Assembly: GCA_963747535.1 (NCBI GenBank)
Contig: CAVVFX010000020.1
Coordinates: 496,001-560,000 of the forward strand
Direction: 5' to 3'
Length of the DNA stretch: 64,000 bases
Source: CAVVFX01 sp963747535
GTDB taxonomy: Bacteria > Acidobacteriota > Terriglobia > Bryobacterales > Bryobacteraceae
Shown here: piece by piece, positions 37,721 to 45,916 of the stretch
How positions within the stretch are numbered: position 1 is the first letter of the stretch
Layout: each line of letters starts with the position of its first letter
Notes under the pieces: model-generated
Databases searched by the model: none
Seen by the model: only the letters and a program-made list of their open reading frames with translations
Told to the model about the DNA's origin: nothing
Made by a program: the position numbers and the translations under genes

Positions 37721-39615
37721 TGGCCAGCACGTCCAAGACTCGTAGCGCGCGGTCCAAGGTCCAGGCTGGGGTTCAGGCTGGGGTTCAGGCAGGCGTTCAG
37801 CCCGCTGGGCACGCCACTGCAGCGGGGCGGCGGTGGTTGCCTGGCATGACACTTCCCGACCTGGCGATCGGGCTGGGGCTGATTCTGTCGATCCTGGTGG
37901 TTTATACCCAATTGGCCCACTTCGATTTCATCTCCTACGACGACCCCGAGTATGTGTCCAAGAATGTCCACGTGCAGGCCGGCCTGACGCTGGACAGCAT
38001 CAAATGGGCCTTTACCGCGGTGGTTTCCGCCAACTGGATGCCGGTTACGCTGCTCTCGCACATGCTGGACGCGCAGCTATTCCAGATGCAGAGCGGCATG
38101 CATCACCTGGACAATGTCTTATTCCACGCGCTGTCTTCCGTACTGCTGTTCGGGGTGTTGGAGCGCTGCACCCACGCTCGGTGGCCCAGCGCCTTCGCAG
38201 CCTGCGTGTTTGCGCTGCACCCGCTGCACGTCGGATCCGTCGCCTGGATTGCGGAGCGCAAAGACGTGCTCAGCACGTTCTTCTTCTTTCTGGCGCTGTT
38301 CTGCTACGTGCGCTACACCGAACGGCCGGGCGCGGGCCGCTACCTGGCTGTGGCCGGATTATTCTGTCTCGGCCTGATGTCCAAGCCGATGCTGGTCACG
38401 TTTCCTTTCGTACTCTTACTTTTCGACGTCTGGCCTCTGCACCGGGTGCCAGGCCCAAAAATCCTTTGGGAGAAGCTTCCGCTTTTCGCGCTTTCCGCCG
38501 GCGCCTCGGTCGTGACCTATTTCGTGCAGCGGTCGGCCGGAGCCGTCGACCATGCCATTCCGTTTGCGACGCGGATAGAGAATGTGTTGATTTCGTATGT
38601 CAGTTATATCGGGCAGACGTTCTGGCCAGTGCGGCTGGCGGTATTCTATCCGTACCCGAAATCGATCGCGGGGTGGCAGGCCGCGACCGCGTGCGCTGTC
38701 ATTGCAGGTGTGTCCGGGCTTGCTATATTTGCGTGGCGAAGGCGTCCGGACCAGGATGCTTACCTCGCGGTGGGCTGGTTCTGGTATCTGGGAACGCTGG
38801 TTCCGGTGATCGGGCTGGTGCAGGTCGGGCTGCAATCGCATGCGGACCGGTACACCTATATCCCCATGGTGGGTTTAGCGATGATGGCGGCTTGGGGCGC
38901 GGTGGACGTGGTGCGGAAATGGCCCCGGACAAAAGTTCCCATCGCCGCGGCCGCCGCACTCTGCTGCCTGGCGTCGATGGCGGCCGCGCGGACCGAGGCC
39001 GCATACTGGCAGAACAGCGAGACGCTTTTCCATCGCACGATCGACGTGACCGGCGATAATTACGTGGCTCAGACGAATCTGGGCCATTACCTGATGGATA
39101 CGGGGCGTTGCTCCGAGGCAATCCCGTACTTTCATACCGCTCTGCGCATCGAACCGGACGATGCCGACTCCCACAACAACCTCGGCGCCTGCCTGCTGGA
39201 TCTCGGGCGCCCGGCCGAGGCGATACCCCAGTTTGAGGACGTCATCCGCGTCAGGCCGCGTCTCGCCGAATCTTACTTCAACCTCGCCCTGGCTCTCTCG
39301 AAGGTTCCCGGCCGCAACGCTGAAGCGATCGCGCAGTACCAGGCCGCACTGCGTTTGAATCCCGATCATGCCGTGGCCCATCAGAGCCTCGGACTCCTGC
39401 TCGAGAAACTCGGGCGTACAGACGAAGCGGTTTCGCATTTAGAAGCCGCGGTCCGACTCAATCCGGACTACCTGGGCGAGTACAACCTGGGCGTCGTGCT
39501 ATTAAACCTGCCGGGAAGGCGGGCCGAAGCCATCGCTCATCTCGAGGCTGCGCAGCGCATTCACCCCGACCCTGAAGTCGCGCAGACCCTCGATCGTCTG
39601 CGTGCGGGGAAGTAG
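37717..39615 (+). CDS. Membrane-TPR protein 2, TMTC/GT-C-like
   Basis: A paralog of 632 residues with the same architecture: a short basic cytoplasmic tail, first helix (LAIGLGLILSILVVYTQ), acidic loop FISYDDPEYVSKNVHVQAG, HPLHVGSVAWIAERKDVLS, GLMSKPMLVTFPFVLLLFDVWPL, SHADRYTYIPMVGLAMM, then about five TPRs (for example SHNNLGACLLDLGRPAEAI). Its N-terminal tail carries a threefold AGVQ repeat (see 37765-37800). ATG 37717 overlaps the stop of gene 1. Roles proposed for TMTC-like proteins are glycosylation of exported proteins or assembly of surface glycans. Confidence 0.85.
   Translation: MMASTSKTRSARSKVQAGVQAGVQAGVQPAGHATAAGRRWLPGMTLPDLAIGLGLILSILVVYTQLAHFDFISYDDPEYVSKNVHVQAGLTLDSIKWAFTAVVSANWMPVTLLSHMLDAQLFQMQSGMHHLDNVLFHALSSVLLFGVLERCTHARWPSAFAACVFALHPLHVGSVAWIAERKDVLSTFFFFLALFCYVRYTERPGAGRYLAVAGLFCLGLMSKPMLVTFPFVLLLFDVWPLHRVPGPKILWEKLPLFALSAGASVVTYFVQRSAGAVDHAIPFATRIENVLISYVSYIGQTFWPVRLAVFYPYPKSIAGWQAATACAVIAGVSGLAIFAWRRRPDQDAYLAVGWFWYLGTLVPVIGLVQVGLQSHADRYTYIPMVGLAMMAAWGAVDVVRKWPRTKVPIAAAAALCCLASMAAARTEAAYWQNSETLFHRTIDVTGDNYVAQTNLGHYLMDTGRCSEAIPYFHTALRIEPDDADSHNNLGACLLDLGRPAEAIPQFEDVIRVRPRLAESYFNLALALSKVPGRNAEAIAQYQAALRLNPDHAVAHQSLGLLLEKLGRTDEAVSHLEAAVRLNPDYLGEYNLGVVLLNLPGRRAEAIAHLEAAQRIHPDPEVAQTLDRLRAGK
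37765..37800 (+). repeat. 12-bp in-frame tandem repeat encoding AGVQ x3
   Basis: GCTGGGGTTCAG occurs twice, followed by GCAGGCGTTCAG. It encodes three AGVQ units in the cytoplasmic tail of membrane-TPR protein 2 and is absent from the other two paralogs. Confidence 0.8.
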
Positions 39616-39621
39616 CAACTC

Positions 39622-41466
39622 ATGTCCAGGAACCGCAGTAAGGCTTCGAAGGCTCAATCCAAACTGCCGGGGAACCAGCTCAGTCCGGCGGCCGATCGGG
39701 GGTGGTGGCCTGATCCGGTGCTTCCCGATGTCGCGATCTGGATCGGCCTGGTAGTGTCGATTTTCGTGGTTTACGCCCAGGTGAGCCACTTCGAATTCAT
39801 CAACTATGACGACCCGTATGTGTCGGGCAGCCGTGAGGTCCAGCAGGGATTGACGCCCGAGAGCATCAGTTGGGCGTTCACTGCTGTGGTGGCGGGCAAC
39901 CGGGTCCCGGTGACGCTGCTCTCGCATCTTCTGGATGGGCAACTCTTCCACATGGAGAGCGGCATGCATCATGTGATGAACGTGGTCTACCACGCCCTGT
40001 CGGCCGTGCTGTTGTTTATGGTGCTGCGGCGCGCCACCGGAGCGCGATGGCCCAGCGCGTTCGTCGCGTTCATGTTTGCGCTTCACCCGCTGCACGTTGG
40101 GTCGGTGGCATGGATCGCGGAGCGCAAAGACGTTCTCAGCGCATTCTTCTTCTTTCTGGCGGTTTACTGCTACGTGCTCTACACCGAACGGCCAGGCTTG
40201 AGCCGTTATCTGGCGATGGCTGTGTCGCTCCTGCTCGGCCTGATGTCCAAGCCCATGCTGGTCACGTTTCCGTTCGTGCTGTTGCTGTTCGACTTCTGGC
40301 CTCTGCGCCGCGTGCAATGGCCCCGGATCCTTTGGGAGAAGCTTCCGCTTTTCGCGCTTGCCGCCATGTCCTCCGCAGCGACCTATTTCGTGCAAAAGGC
40401 GACCGGATCCGTCGATGAGGCCATCCCGCTCGCTGCGCGGATGGAGAACGCTCTGATCTCGTATGTCATTTACATCCGGCAGACCATCTGGCCCGCGCGG
40501 CTGGCGATATTCTATCCACACCCGAAGTCGATCGCGGCATGGCAGGTCGCGGCTTCGCTCGCAATCATTCTTGGCGTGTCCGCGCTGGTTCTCTTCGCCT
40601 GGCGAACGCGTCCGTACCTCGCGGTGGGCTGGTTCTGGTATCTGGGAACGCTGGTTCCGGTCATCGGGCTGATTCAAGTCGGCCTGCAATCCCACGCCGA
40701 CCGGTACACCTATATCCCGATGGTCGGTTTGTCGATCATGCTGGCGTGGGGCGGTGCAGACTTCGTCGCGAAATGGCCGCAGACGAAACGCGCCATCGCC
40801 GCAGCGGCAGTTGTCTCTTGTGTGGTGTGGATGGCAGCCGCGTGGAAAGAGGCGGCATATTGGGAGAACAGCGGGACCATTTTCCAGCGCGCTATCGAGG
40901 TGACCGGGAACAATTCGCTGGCCGAAGGCCATCTGGGCCACTACCTGATGAGTACACCCGGTCGCGCCTCCGAGGCCATCCCCCACTTCGAGGCCTCGAT
41001 ACGCATCAAGCCGGATGACGCCGACGTAGAAAACGATCTCGGTGGATGCCTCATGATTATCGGCCGCAACGCGGACGCGATCCCGCACCTTGAGGCAGCC
41101 CTCCGCATCAAGCCGGACCTGGCCGACGCGCATTTCAACCTCGGCCTGGCTCTCTCGCACACGGGCCGTGCGCAAGATGCCATGGCTCAATACGAGGCCG
41201 CGCTGAGTTTGCGTCCCGACAATGAGTTGGCGCACAACAACCTCGGCTTGCTGCTGGCAAAGAGCGGGCATGTAGAGGCGGCTATACCGCATTTCGAAGC
41301 TGCCGTGCGTTTGAATCCGGACTACTCGAGCGAATATAATCTGGGCTATGCGCTTTTGACGGTACCAGGCAGGCAGGCCGAAGGTCTCGGCCATCTGGAA
41401 GTGGCGCAGCGCATTCACCCTGACCCGGAAGTAGCGAAGACGATCGAAAGTCTGCGGCAGAGGTAA
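39622..41466 (+). CDS. Membrane-TPR protein 3, TMTC/GT-C-like
   Basis: A third paralog of 614 residues, starting ATG 39622, 6 bp after the stop of gene 2. It shares the acidic loop (FINYDDPYVSGSREVQQGL), HPLHVGSVAWIAERKDVLS, the LSKPMLVTF-type segment (GLMSKPMLVTFPFVL), QSHADRYTYIPMVGLSIM and five C-terminal TPRs (AEGHLGHYLM; DVENDLGGCLM; DAHFNLGLAL; LAHNNLGLLLA; SEYNLGYALL). Divergence is greatest in the N-terminal tail and first loop and least in the transmembrane core. A 673-codon antisense frame across the gene is a coding shadow. Confidence 0.85.
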   Translation: MSRNRSKASKAQSKLPGNQLSPAADRGWWPDPVLPDVAIWIGLVVSIFVVYAQVSHFEFINYDDPYVSGSREVQQGLTPESISWAFTAVVAGNRVPVTLLSHLLDGQLFHMESGMHHVMNVVYHALSAVLLFMVLRRATGARWPSAFVAFMFALHPLHVGSVAWIAERKDVLSAFFFFLAVYCYVLYTERPGLSRYLAMAVSLLLGLMSKPMLVTFPFVLLLFDFWPLRRVQWPRILWEKLPLFALAAMSSAATYFVQKATGSVDEAIPLAARMENALISYVIYIRQTIWPARLAIFYPHPKSIAAWQVAASLAIILGVSALVLFAWRTRPYLAVGWFWYLGTLVPVIGLIQVGLQSHADRYTYIPMVGLSIMLAWGGADFVAKWPQTKRAIAAAAVVSCVVWMAAAWKEAAYWENSGTIFQRAIEVTGNNSLAEGHLGHYLMSTPGRASEAIPHFEASIRIKPDDADVENDLGGCLMIIGRNADAIPHLEAALRIKPDLADAHFNLGLALSHTGRAQDAMAQYEAALSLRPDNELAHNNLGLLLAKSGHVEAAIPHFEAAVRLNPDYSSEYNLGYALLTVPGRQAEGLGHLEVAQRIHPDPEVAKTIESLRQR

Positions 41467-41494
41467 TGCACGTTCCGGTGAGGGTCGAAAAATT

Positions 41495-41540
41495 CGGCTG
41501 TAAGCGGCCGAGGCAGACCACAAAAAACGATGATCTGCCC
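41495..41540 (+). repeat. Two-hairpin repeat, copy F
   Basis: CGGCTGTAAGCGGCCG, then AGGCAGACCA, loop CAAAAAACGA, TGATCTGCCC (one stem mismatch). It sits 28 bp after the third membrane-TPR stop, in the convergent 262-bp gap before the FmdB gene. The rest of that gap has no gene I can support; a minus-strand frame ending at 41556 is mentioned under rejected items. Confidence 0.8.
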
Positions 41541-41728
41541 CACGGCCGGCGCAGGTTACTTGGGCTTATCGTCGTAGATGTGGTTGCAACTGCGATCCTG
41601 CTGATTTTTGCGGCGCGCGTTCACTTTATTCTGCGGCGAGGCGGGCGCGTTGGGCTGAGGGGTCTCGAGCGAACATCGCCGGAACCAACAAGCCGCGGGC
41701 AAGCATGATTTGCGGCGAGAAGGTCAGG

Positions 41729-41956
41729 TCAGTTGCGGCCGCAGAGGCCGGGATTCTGGCACATTCCGCCGGGACACATCGGCATTTCCGAACGCGCGGG
41801 GGCGCCGTTCGCATGAGCCGCAAAAGTGGAATACTCCTGGCTGAGATGCTGGTCCCCGCAGGAGGGACACGCTAGCCCGACAGTCTCCTCAGACCGGCGC
41901 ACCAGTTTCTCGAACTTGTTCCCGCAGGAATCGCACTTATATTCGTAGATCGGCAT
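41729..41956 (-). CDS. FmdB-family zinc ribbon protein
   Basis: A small protein of 75 residues starting MPIYEYKCDSCGNKFEKLV, the FmdB-family signature, with a second CxxC pair (ACPSCG) completing a four-Cys zinc ribbon. A Cys-rich tail (MCPGGMCQNPGLC) follows. Members are putative regulators of formamidase/amidase genes, but most are uncharacterised single-gene zinc ribbons. It is divergent from the large secreted-protein gene, 66 bp apart. Confidence 0.9.
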   Translation of the reverse strand: MPIYEYKCDSCGNKFEKLVRRSEETVGLACPSCGDQHLSQEYSTFAAHANGAPARSEMPMCPGGMCQNPGLCGRN

Positions 41957-42022
41957 ATTTATAATGTACCGCGCTCTCTATGAGCTTCCGTTGGATGCGA
42001 AACTGACATTCGGGAGGTAGTC

Positions 42023-44170
42023 GTGCTGAAGATTTTTCTGGCGCTCGGAATTGCGAGTCTTCTGCCAGTCGTGGCTGCGTCGCAAACACCGGCGAAGCCA
42101 ACGTATCATCTGGCGGCGCATCCCTGGAAACCCGAAGCCGTTCCTCGCGAACGATATCTCGACGCGATCGAGGGCATCTGCCGGTTCAGCGCCAGGCAGC
42201 AGAATCAGGAGGGCGCGATTATCGATCCCTTCCTGCACCACGAGCATCAATACGCCACGCCTTATTACGCGTATGCGGTGGCGACACTGGTTTCGGCCGG
42301 GCGGGCAGCCGATCTTCTGCCATCGGGCGTGCGCGCCATGGAGCATTCCACGAAATGCTTTTCGGAGGGGCGCGATGCGATTCCCGATCAGCACGGAGAA
42401 TTCTTCATCGCGTCTCTTACCGAGTCTCTGAAATTGTTCCAGGGACTGGTCCCGCAAGATCAATGGCGCGTGTGGCAGGACAGGCTTCGCCGGCCATCCG
42501 CGGAAATCATTCGCGGCTCGATCGGCAATTGGGAAACCTATCGGATGAAAGGCGACTGGCTACGGGCACAGGCCGGCCTGATCTCCAGGCAGGACGCGAT
42601 CCAGGTGATCGAGCAGGCATGGGACACGCATCAGAGACAGCGCTTCTCGAACGACGATCTGCGTCTCTATCACGACCGCTCGAGCGATCCGGACACCCTC
42701 AGCGTCGAGGCCGTAGGCCGGGGAAACCTGCTGGCGCTGATCGAACTCGGCTACGATGGACCCTCCGCCGCGGAGATCCGAAAGTTGGTGGAAGCAGGAA
42801 CGCGGACGACGCTGCTGCTCCAGGATCCTAGCGGGCAGGTGCCGGCCAACGGGCGAACCGACGATCACGTGTGGGTCGACGCCGGTTATCAGTTGGGATT
42901 TGAAGTGATGGCGGAGCGGCTCAAGGAAGCGGACCCGTGGCTCGCGGGACAGTATCGCCACGCGGCCCTGTTGTCGTTTGAAAGCATTTCCCGGTGGAGG
43001 CGCAGCGATCCTCCGTGGGATGGATCCTACTTCGTAACCAAGAATCATTTCGATCCGGCGTTGCGCGTCGGATATCAGGACGCGAGCCAGTACAGCAATT
43101 ACAACGGCTCTCTGATGTTCCACCTTTCCGAGGCGTACCATGCCCGCGCATCGCGCATCGAAGAGCATCCGTCGCCGTCGGAAATTGGCGGCTACACGGT
43201 CCGCACCGACGACCAGTTCGCAAGCGTCTTAGCGGATGCCGGCGGTATGCAGATGCAGGCGAATCTGCGCGGCGACCCGGGCCCATCCAGCGGCAATTTC
43301 TGGACTCCTGCCGGTGTAGTTCGCTTCGCCCGCACCGGCTGGGATACCAGATTGGGCCCATCCGACGGTGCGCTCACGGCCGCCGGAGGACTGAGTTTCG
43401 CGCCCACCTTTTTCGTTTCGCCGCGTTGGGTTCAAATAGCGGACATCGCGGCCGGATACCGTGGGGAGTGGTCTCAAGAGTTTACGCATCCCGCGCTGAT
43501 CCGTTGCAGGATCGTCTATCGCCCGGATTCATCGCATCAGGGACCCCAGTTCGAAAACACTTTCGTGATTACTCCTGACGGCATTCTGTCGGAATTGAGG
43601 AAGATCTCGCCCGAGCCGGTAGAGTGGGGCGCGACGTGGCCGCTGCTTAAAAATGATGGACAGCCGCTCAGCATCATTGGCGCCAAGGGCATCGCCACGA
43701 CAGCTTTTCCCGGCCGGAGCGATAGTGAGAATTTCATTGCGCTGAATCAGGACGCGCACCTCGACGATTCCGGCAACCCGCTGCGCAGCACTTATGGCGA
43801 CCTTCTGCCGGTCAGGATGACGACGAAGGAACCAGTAAGCCGTACGTTCATTTATCCGCGGACGGCGGCTGATCCGCCTGCTGATGCGGTCCGGCAAAGC
43901 TTTCGCGTAACGGCGAAAGGGTTTGAGTCCGTGCTCGGCCGCGTGGAGGGGAATGTCTATGTGGGAAAAACTGCGGCGGGCGGCGTGGGATCGTCCGTGG
44001 ATTTGAACGGCAATGGCACTCCGGACGTGAAGTTCTCGTCGAGTTGCGGCTTTGTGGTGCAGATAGCGCATGGCAAAGTCATAACAGCGGAAAGCGACCG
44101 CGAGGTTCGCGCGGTGATTCAGGGCAAGAGCGTTCTCCTGTTGCCCTATACTCCTGTTGTGCTCAACTGA
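42023..44170 (+). CDS. Large secreted protein of unknown family, possibly carbohydrate-active
   Basis: A protein of 715 residues. GTG 42023 is well supported by GGAGGT seven bases upstream, and the signal peptide is IFLALGIASLLPVVAASQ. The first ~370 residues are helix-rich with many Trp, Arg and Glu residues (GNWETYRMKGDWLRAQAGLI; ANGRTDDHVWVDAGYQLGFE; DASQYSNYNGSLMFHLSEAYH), like an (alpha/alpha) barrel of glycan hydrolases or lyases. The second half looks beta-rich (RCRIVYRPDS; GNVYVGKTAAGG; SVDLNGNGTPDVKF). This two-part layout resembles polysaccharide lyases of the heparinase II/III type, but I see no diagnostic catalytic motif, so the enzyme class is not asserted. Confidence 0.7.
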   Translation: MLKIFLALGIASLLPVVAASQTPAKPTYHLAAHPWKPEAVPRERYLDAIEGICRFSARQQNQEGAIIDPFLHHEHQYATPYYAYAVATLVSAGRAADLLPSGVRAMEHSTKCFSEGRDAIPDQHGEFFIASLTESLKLFQGLVPQDQWRVWQDRLRRPSAEIIRGSIGNWETYRMKGDWLRAQAGLISRQDAIQVIEQAWDTHQRQRFSNDDLRLYHDRSSDPDTLSVEAVGRGNLLALIELGYDGPSAAEIRKLVEAGTRTTLLLQDPSGQVPANGRTDDHVWVDAGYQLGFEVMAERLKEADPWLAGQYRHAALLSFESISRWRRSDPPWDGSYFVTKNHFDPALRVGYQDASQYSNYNGSLMFHLSEAYHARASRIEEHPSPSEIGGYTVRTDDQFASVLADAGGMQMQANLRGDPGPSSGNFWTPAGVVRFARTGWDTRLGPSDGALTAAGGLSFAPTFFVSPRWVQIADIAAGYRGEWSQEFTHPALIRCRIVYRPDSSHQGPQFENTFVITPDGILSELRKISPEPVEWGATWPLLKNDGQPLSIIGAKGIATTAFPGRSDSENFIALNQDAHLDDSGNPLRSTYGDLLPVRMTTKEPVSRTFIYPRTAADPPADAVRQSFRVTAKGFESVLGRVEGNVYVGKTAAGGVGSSVDLNGNGTPDVKFSSSCGFVVQIAHGKVITAESDREVRAVIQGKSVLLLPYTPVVLN

Positions 44171-44190
44171 CTTGCAAAATTGTTGGGCAA

Positions 44191-44253
44191 GGGCCTACTC
44201 CGTATAGCGGCAAGCCGCAAGAAGGGCTGCTGCGCAGCCGGCGGGCCTACTCC
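44191..44253 (+). repeat. Half two-hairpin repeat, copy G, with flanking duplication
   Basis: Hairpin 1 (GGCTGC-TGC-GCAGCC, 44225-44239) is exact, but hairpin 2 is missing. Instead GGGCCTACTCC occurs on both sides (44191-44201 and 44243-44253). It lies downstream of the secreted-protein stop in the 172-bp gap before lacD. Confidence 0.65.
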
Positions 44254-44342
44254 ACGGCCTGCGGAAATGGCGACCCCATCGCTGCGTGCAAGTCCGCTCC
44301 GACAGCCGTGAGATAATTACGGTTTCCAAACGGAAAAAACCT

Positions 44343-45338
44343 ATGAGTTTATCAGCAGGTAAAATCAAGCACATGCAAGCTCTGTCCAATAAGGACGGGG
44401 TCATCGCCGCCGCGGCTATGGATCAACGGGGAAGTCTCATGAAGTCGCTCGCCTCTGCTAAGGGCGTTCCGCAAAAAGAGATCCCGGACGCGATGATGGA
44501 AGAGTTCAAGGTTGCGGTCTCGAAGGTTCTGACGCCGCATGCCAGCGCCATTCTTCTCGATCCACTCTGGGGGCTCCCCGCAGCCAAAGCTCGCGCGTCC
44601 AACGCGGGCCTGCTTCTCGCCTACGAGGAGAGTGGTTACGACAACACTCAACCGGGCCGTCTGCCCGATCTGCTGCCTCATTATTCGGCCAAGCGCATCA
44701 AGGACCAGGGCGCGGATGCGGTCAAGATCCTGATCTATTACACGCCCTTCGACGATCCCAAGGTTAACGACATCAAGCATGCCTTCATCGAACGCATCGG
44801 TTCCGAGTGCGTAGATAACGACATTCCGTTTTTCCTGGAATTCGTCGGCTACGATCCGGCGGGCGGGGACGAAAAAGGACTCGAGTTCGCCAAGCGGAAG
44901 CCGGAGATCGTGACCGGCGCGATGATGGAGTTTTCCAAGCCGCAATATAAGGTCGACGTGTTGAAAGTGGAAGTTCCGATCAACGCGGAGTATGTCGAAG
45001 GCAGCAGCGTCTACAAAGGGCAGAAAGCGTACACGCGCGAAGAAGCCCTGCACCTCTTCCGCAAGGCTGCGGCAGTGGCGTCCAAGCCGTTCATCTATCT
45101 GAGTGCCGGCGTGAGCAACGCGCAGTTTATCGAATCGCTCAATATGGCGTCCGAATCGGGTACGGATTACTCAGGCGTGTTGTGCGGCCGGGCAACCTGG
45201 AAGGAAGGCATTCCGGTTTACGCCAAGAACGGAGTCCATGCTCTCGAAGACTGGCTGGCTACGGAGGGCGTGAAGAACATCAACGCCGTCAACGAAGCCA
45301 TCAAGTCGGCCAAACCCTGGACTAAGAAGGTCTCGTAG
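44343..45338 (+). CDS. lacD: Tagatose 1,6-diphosphate aldolase-type class I aldolase
   Basis: A TIM-barrel aldolase of 331 residues. Sequence blocks fit LacD: AAAAMDQRGSLMKSL, AILLDPLWGLPAAKA, GADAVKILIYYTPFDD, FLEFVGYD, DVLKVEVPINAEYVEG with the Schiff-base Lys, FIYLSAGVSNAQF and LCGRATWKEG. It cleaves tagatose 1,6-bisphosphate (and often fructose or related ketose bisphosphates) to glyceraldehyde 3-phosphate and dihydroxyacetone phosphate. ATG 44343 is chosen; the longer frame adds a family-unlike leader. No lacABC genes are near; a PfkB-family sugar kinase lies about 600 bp beyond on the other strand. Confidence 0.88.
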   Translation: MSLSAGKIKHMQALSNKDGVIAAAAMDQRGSLMKSLASAKGVPQKEIPDAMMEEFKVAVSKVLTPHASAILLDPLWGLPAAKARASNAGLLLAYEESGYDNTQPGRLPDLLPHYSAKRIKDQGADAVKILIYYTPFDDPKVNDIKHAFIERIGSECVDNDIPFFLEFVGYDPAGGDEKGLEFAKRKPEIVTGAMMEFSKPQYKVDVLKVEVPINAEYVEGSSVYKGQKAYTREEALHLFRKAAAVASKPFIYLSAGVSNAQFIESLNMASESGTDYSGVLCGRATWKEGIPVYAKNGVHALEDWLATEGVKNINAVNEAIKSAKPWTKKVS

Positions 45339-45352
45339 TTAATCTTTGGGTT

Positions 45353-45397
45353 GGCTGTTACGCAGCCGGGCAGACCACAAAAAACGATGGTCTGCCC
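45353..45397 (+). repeat. Two-hairpin repeat, copy H
   Basis: GGCTGTTACGCAGCC, then GGGCAGACCA, loop CAAAAAACGA, TGGTCTGCCC, with perfect stem 2. It sits in the convergent gap between lacD (stop 45338) and the small periplasmic protein gene (stop 45413). Confidence 0.88.
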
Positions 45398-45412
45398 CAC
45401 GGGTTAAACAGG

Positions 45413-45850
45413 CTAGTAGCGGCGGCCTTCCATGTGAGCGCGGAAGCTGCGCATCCGTGCCAGGTCGTCGAGCAACGCATTCCGGTCGTCGCGGTGCAAA
45501 GAAGGGATATCCGCTACCCGTTGGACCGATGCGATGGCGTTGTCCATCTCGCGCGGATCGAAAATGCCACGCGACCACTTGGCTGCAAATTCCCCGACCT
45601 CGTGGCGAGCCTTATCAAAGCGCTTATAATCGCCTCCCGTGAGATACCGGGCGTGCTCCGCACGGTCCAGGTCGACCTGCAGCCGGTCGTAGAAGGCGGT
45701 GCGATACTCGCGCATCATCCGGTCGTGATCCCAGTAGCCGCCCCCCTGAAAGCTGGACGCCCCCGGGCGACCATAATCCTGTGCGAACGCGCCGGCGCTC
45801 AACGCCAGCACTCCGCATCCAATCAAAATTCCTTTACCGATTCGATTCAC
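45413..45850 (-). CDS. Small periplasmic protein, hypothetical
   Basis: A protein of 145 residues. GTG 45850 has GGAGGA eight bases upstream and starts a clear signal peptide (GILIGCGVLALSAGAFAQ). The mature part is short and charged: a Gly-rich start (GRPGASSFQGGGYW), then helical segments with many Asp and Arg residues (RLQVDLDRAEHARYLTGGDYKRFDKARHEVGEFAAKW; LLDDLARMRSF). I do not recognise a family. The alternative start at 45889 would add a tail in front of the signal peptide. Confidence 0.7.
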   Translation of the reverse strand: MNRIGKGILIGCGVLALSAGAFAQDYGRPGASSFQGGGYWDHDRMMREYRTAFYDRLQVDLDRAEHARYLTGGDYKRFDKARHEVGEFAAKWSRGIFDPREMDNAIASVQRVADIPSLHRDDRNALLDDLARMRSFRAHMEGRRY

Positions 45851-45916
45851 TTTTAACTTCCTCCCCGCCGCATAAGACGCAACCAGCATATCGTATGATA
45901 CCGAGGTTAGGCCTCT

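Noticed and set aside
39502..41523. 673-codon minus-strand frame opposite membrane-TPR gene 3
   Set aside because: A coding shadow: the plus strand has clear membrane helices and TPRs, and the minus frame has no recognisable domain.
41556..41712. Small minus-strand gene downstream of fmdB (ends IYDDKPK)
   Set aside because: The C-terminal stretch looks protein-like, but no start or ribosome binding site is visible and the frame is only about 50 codons.
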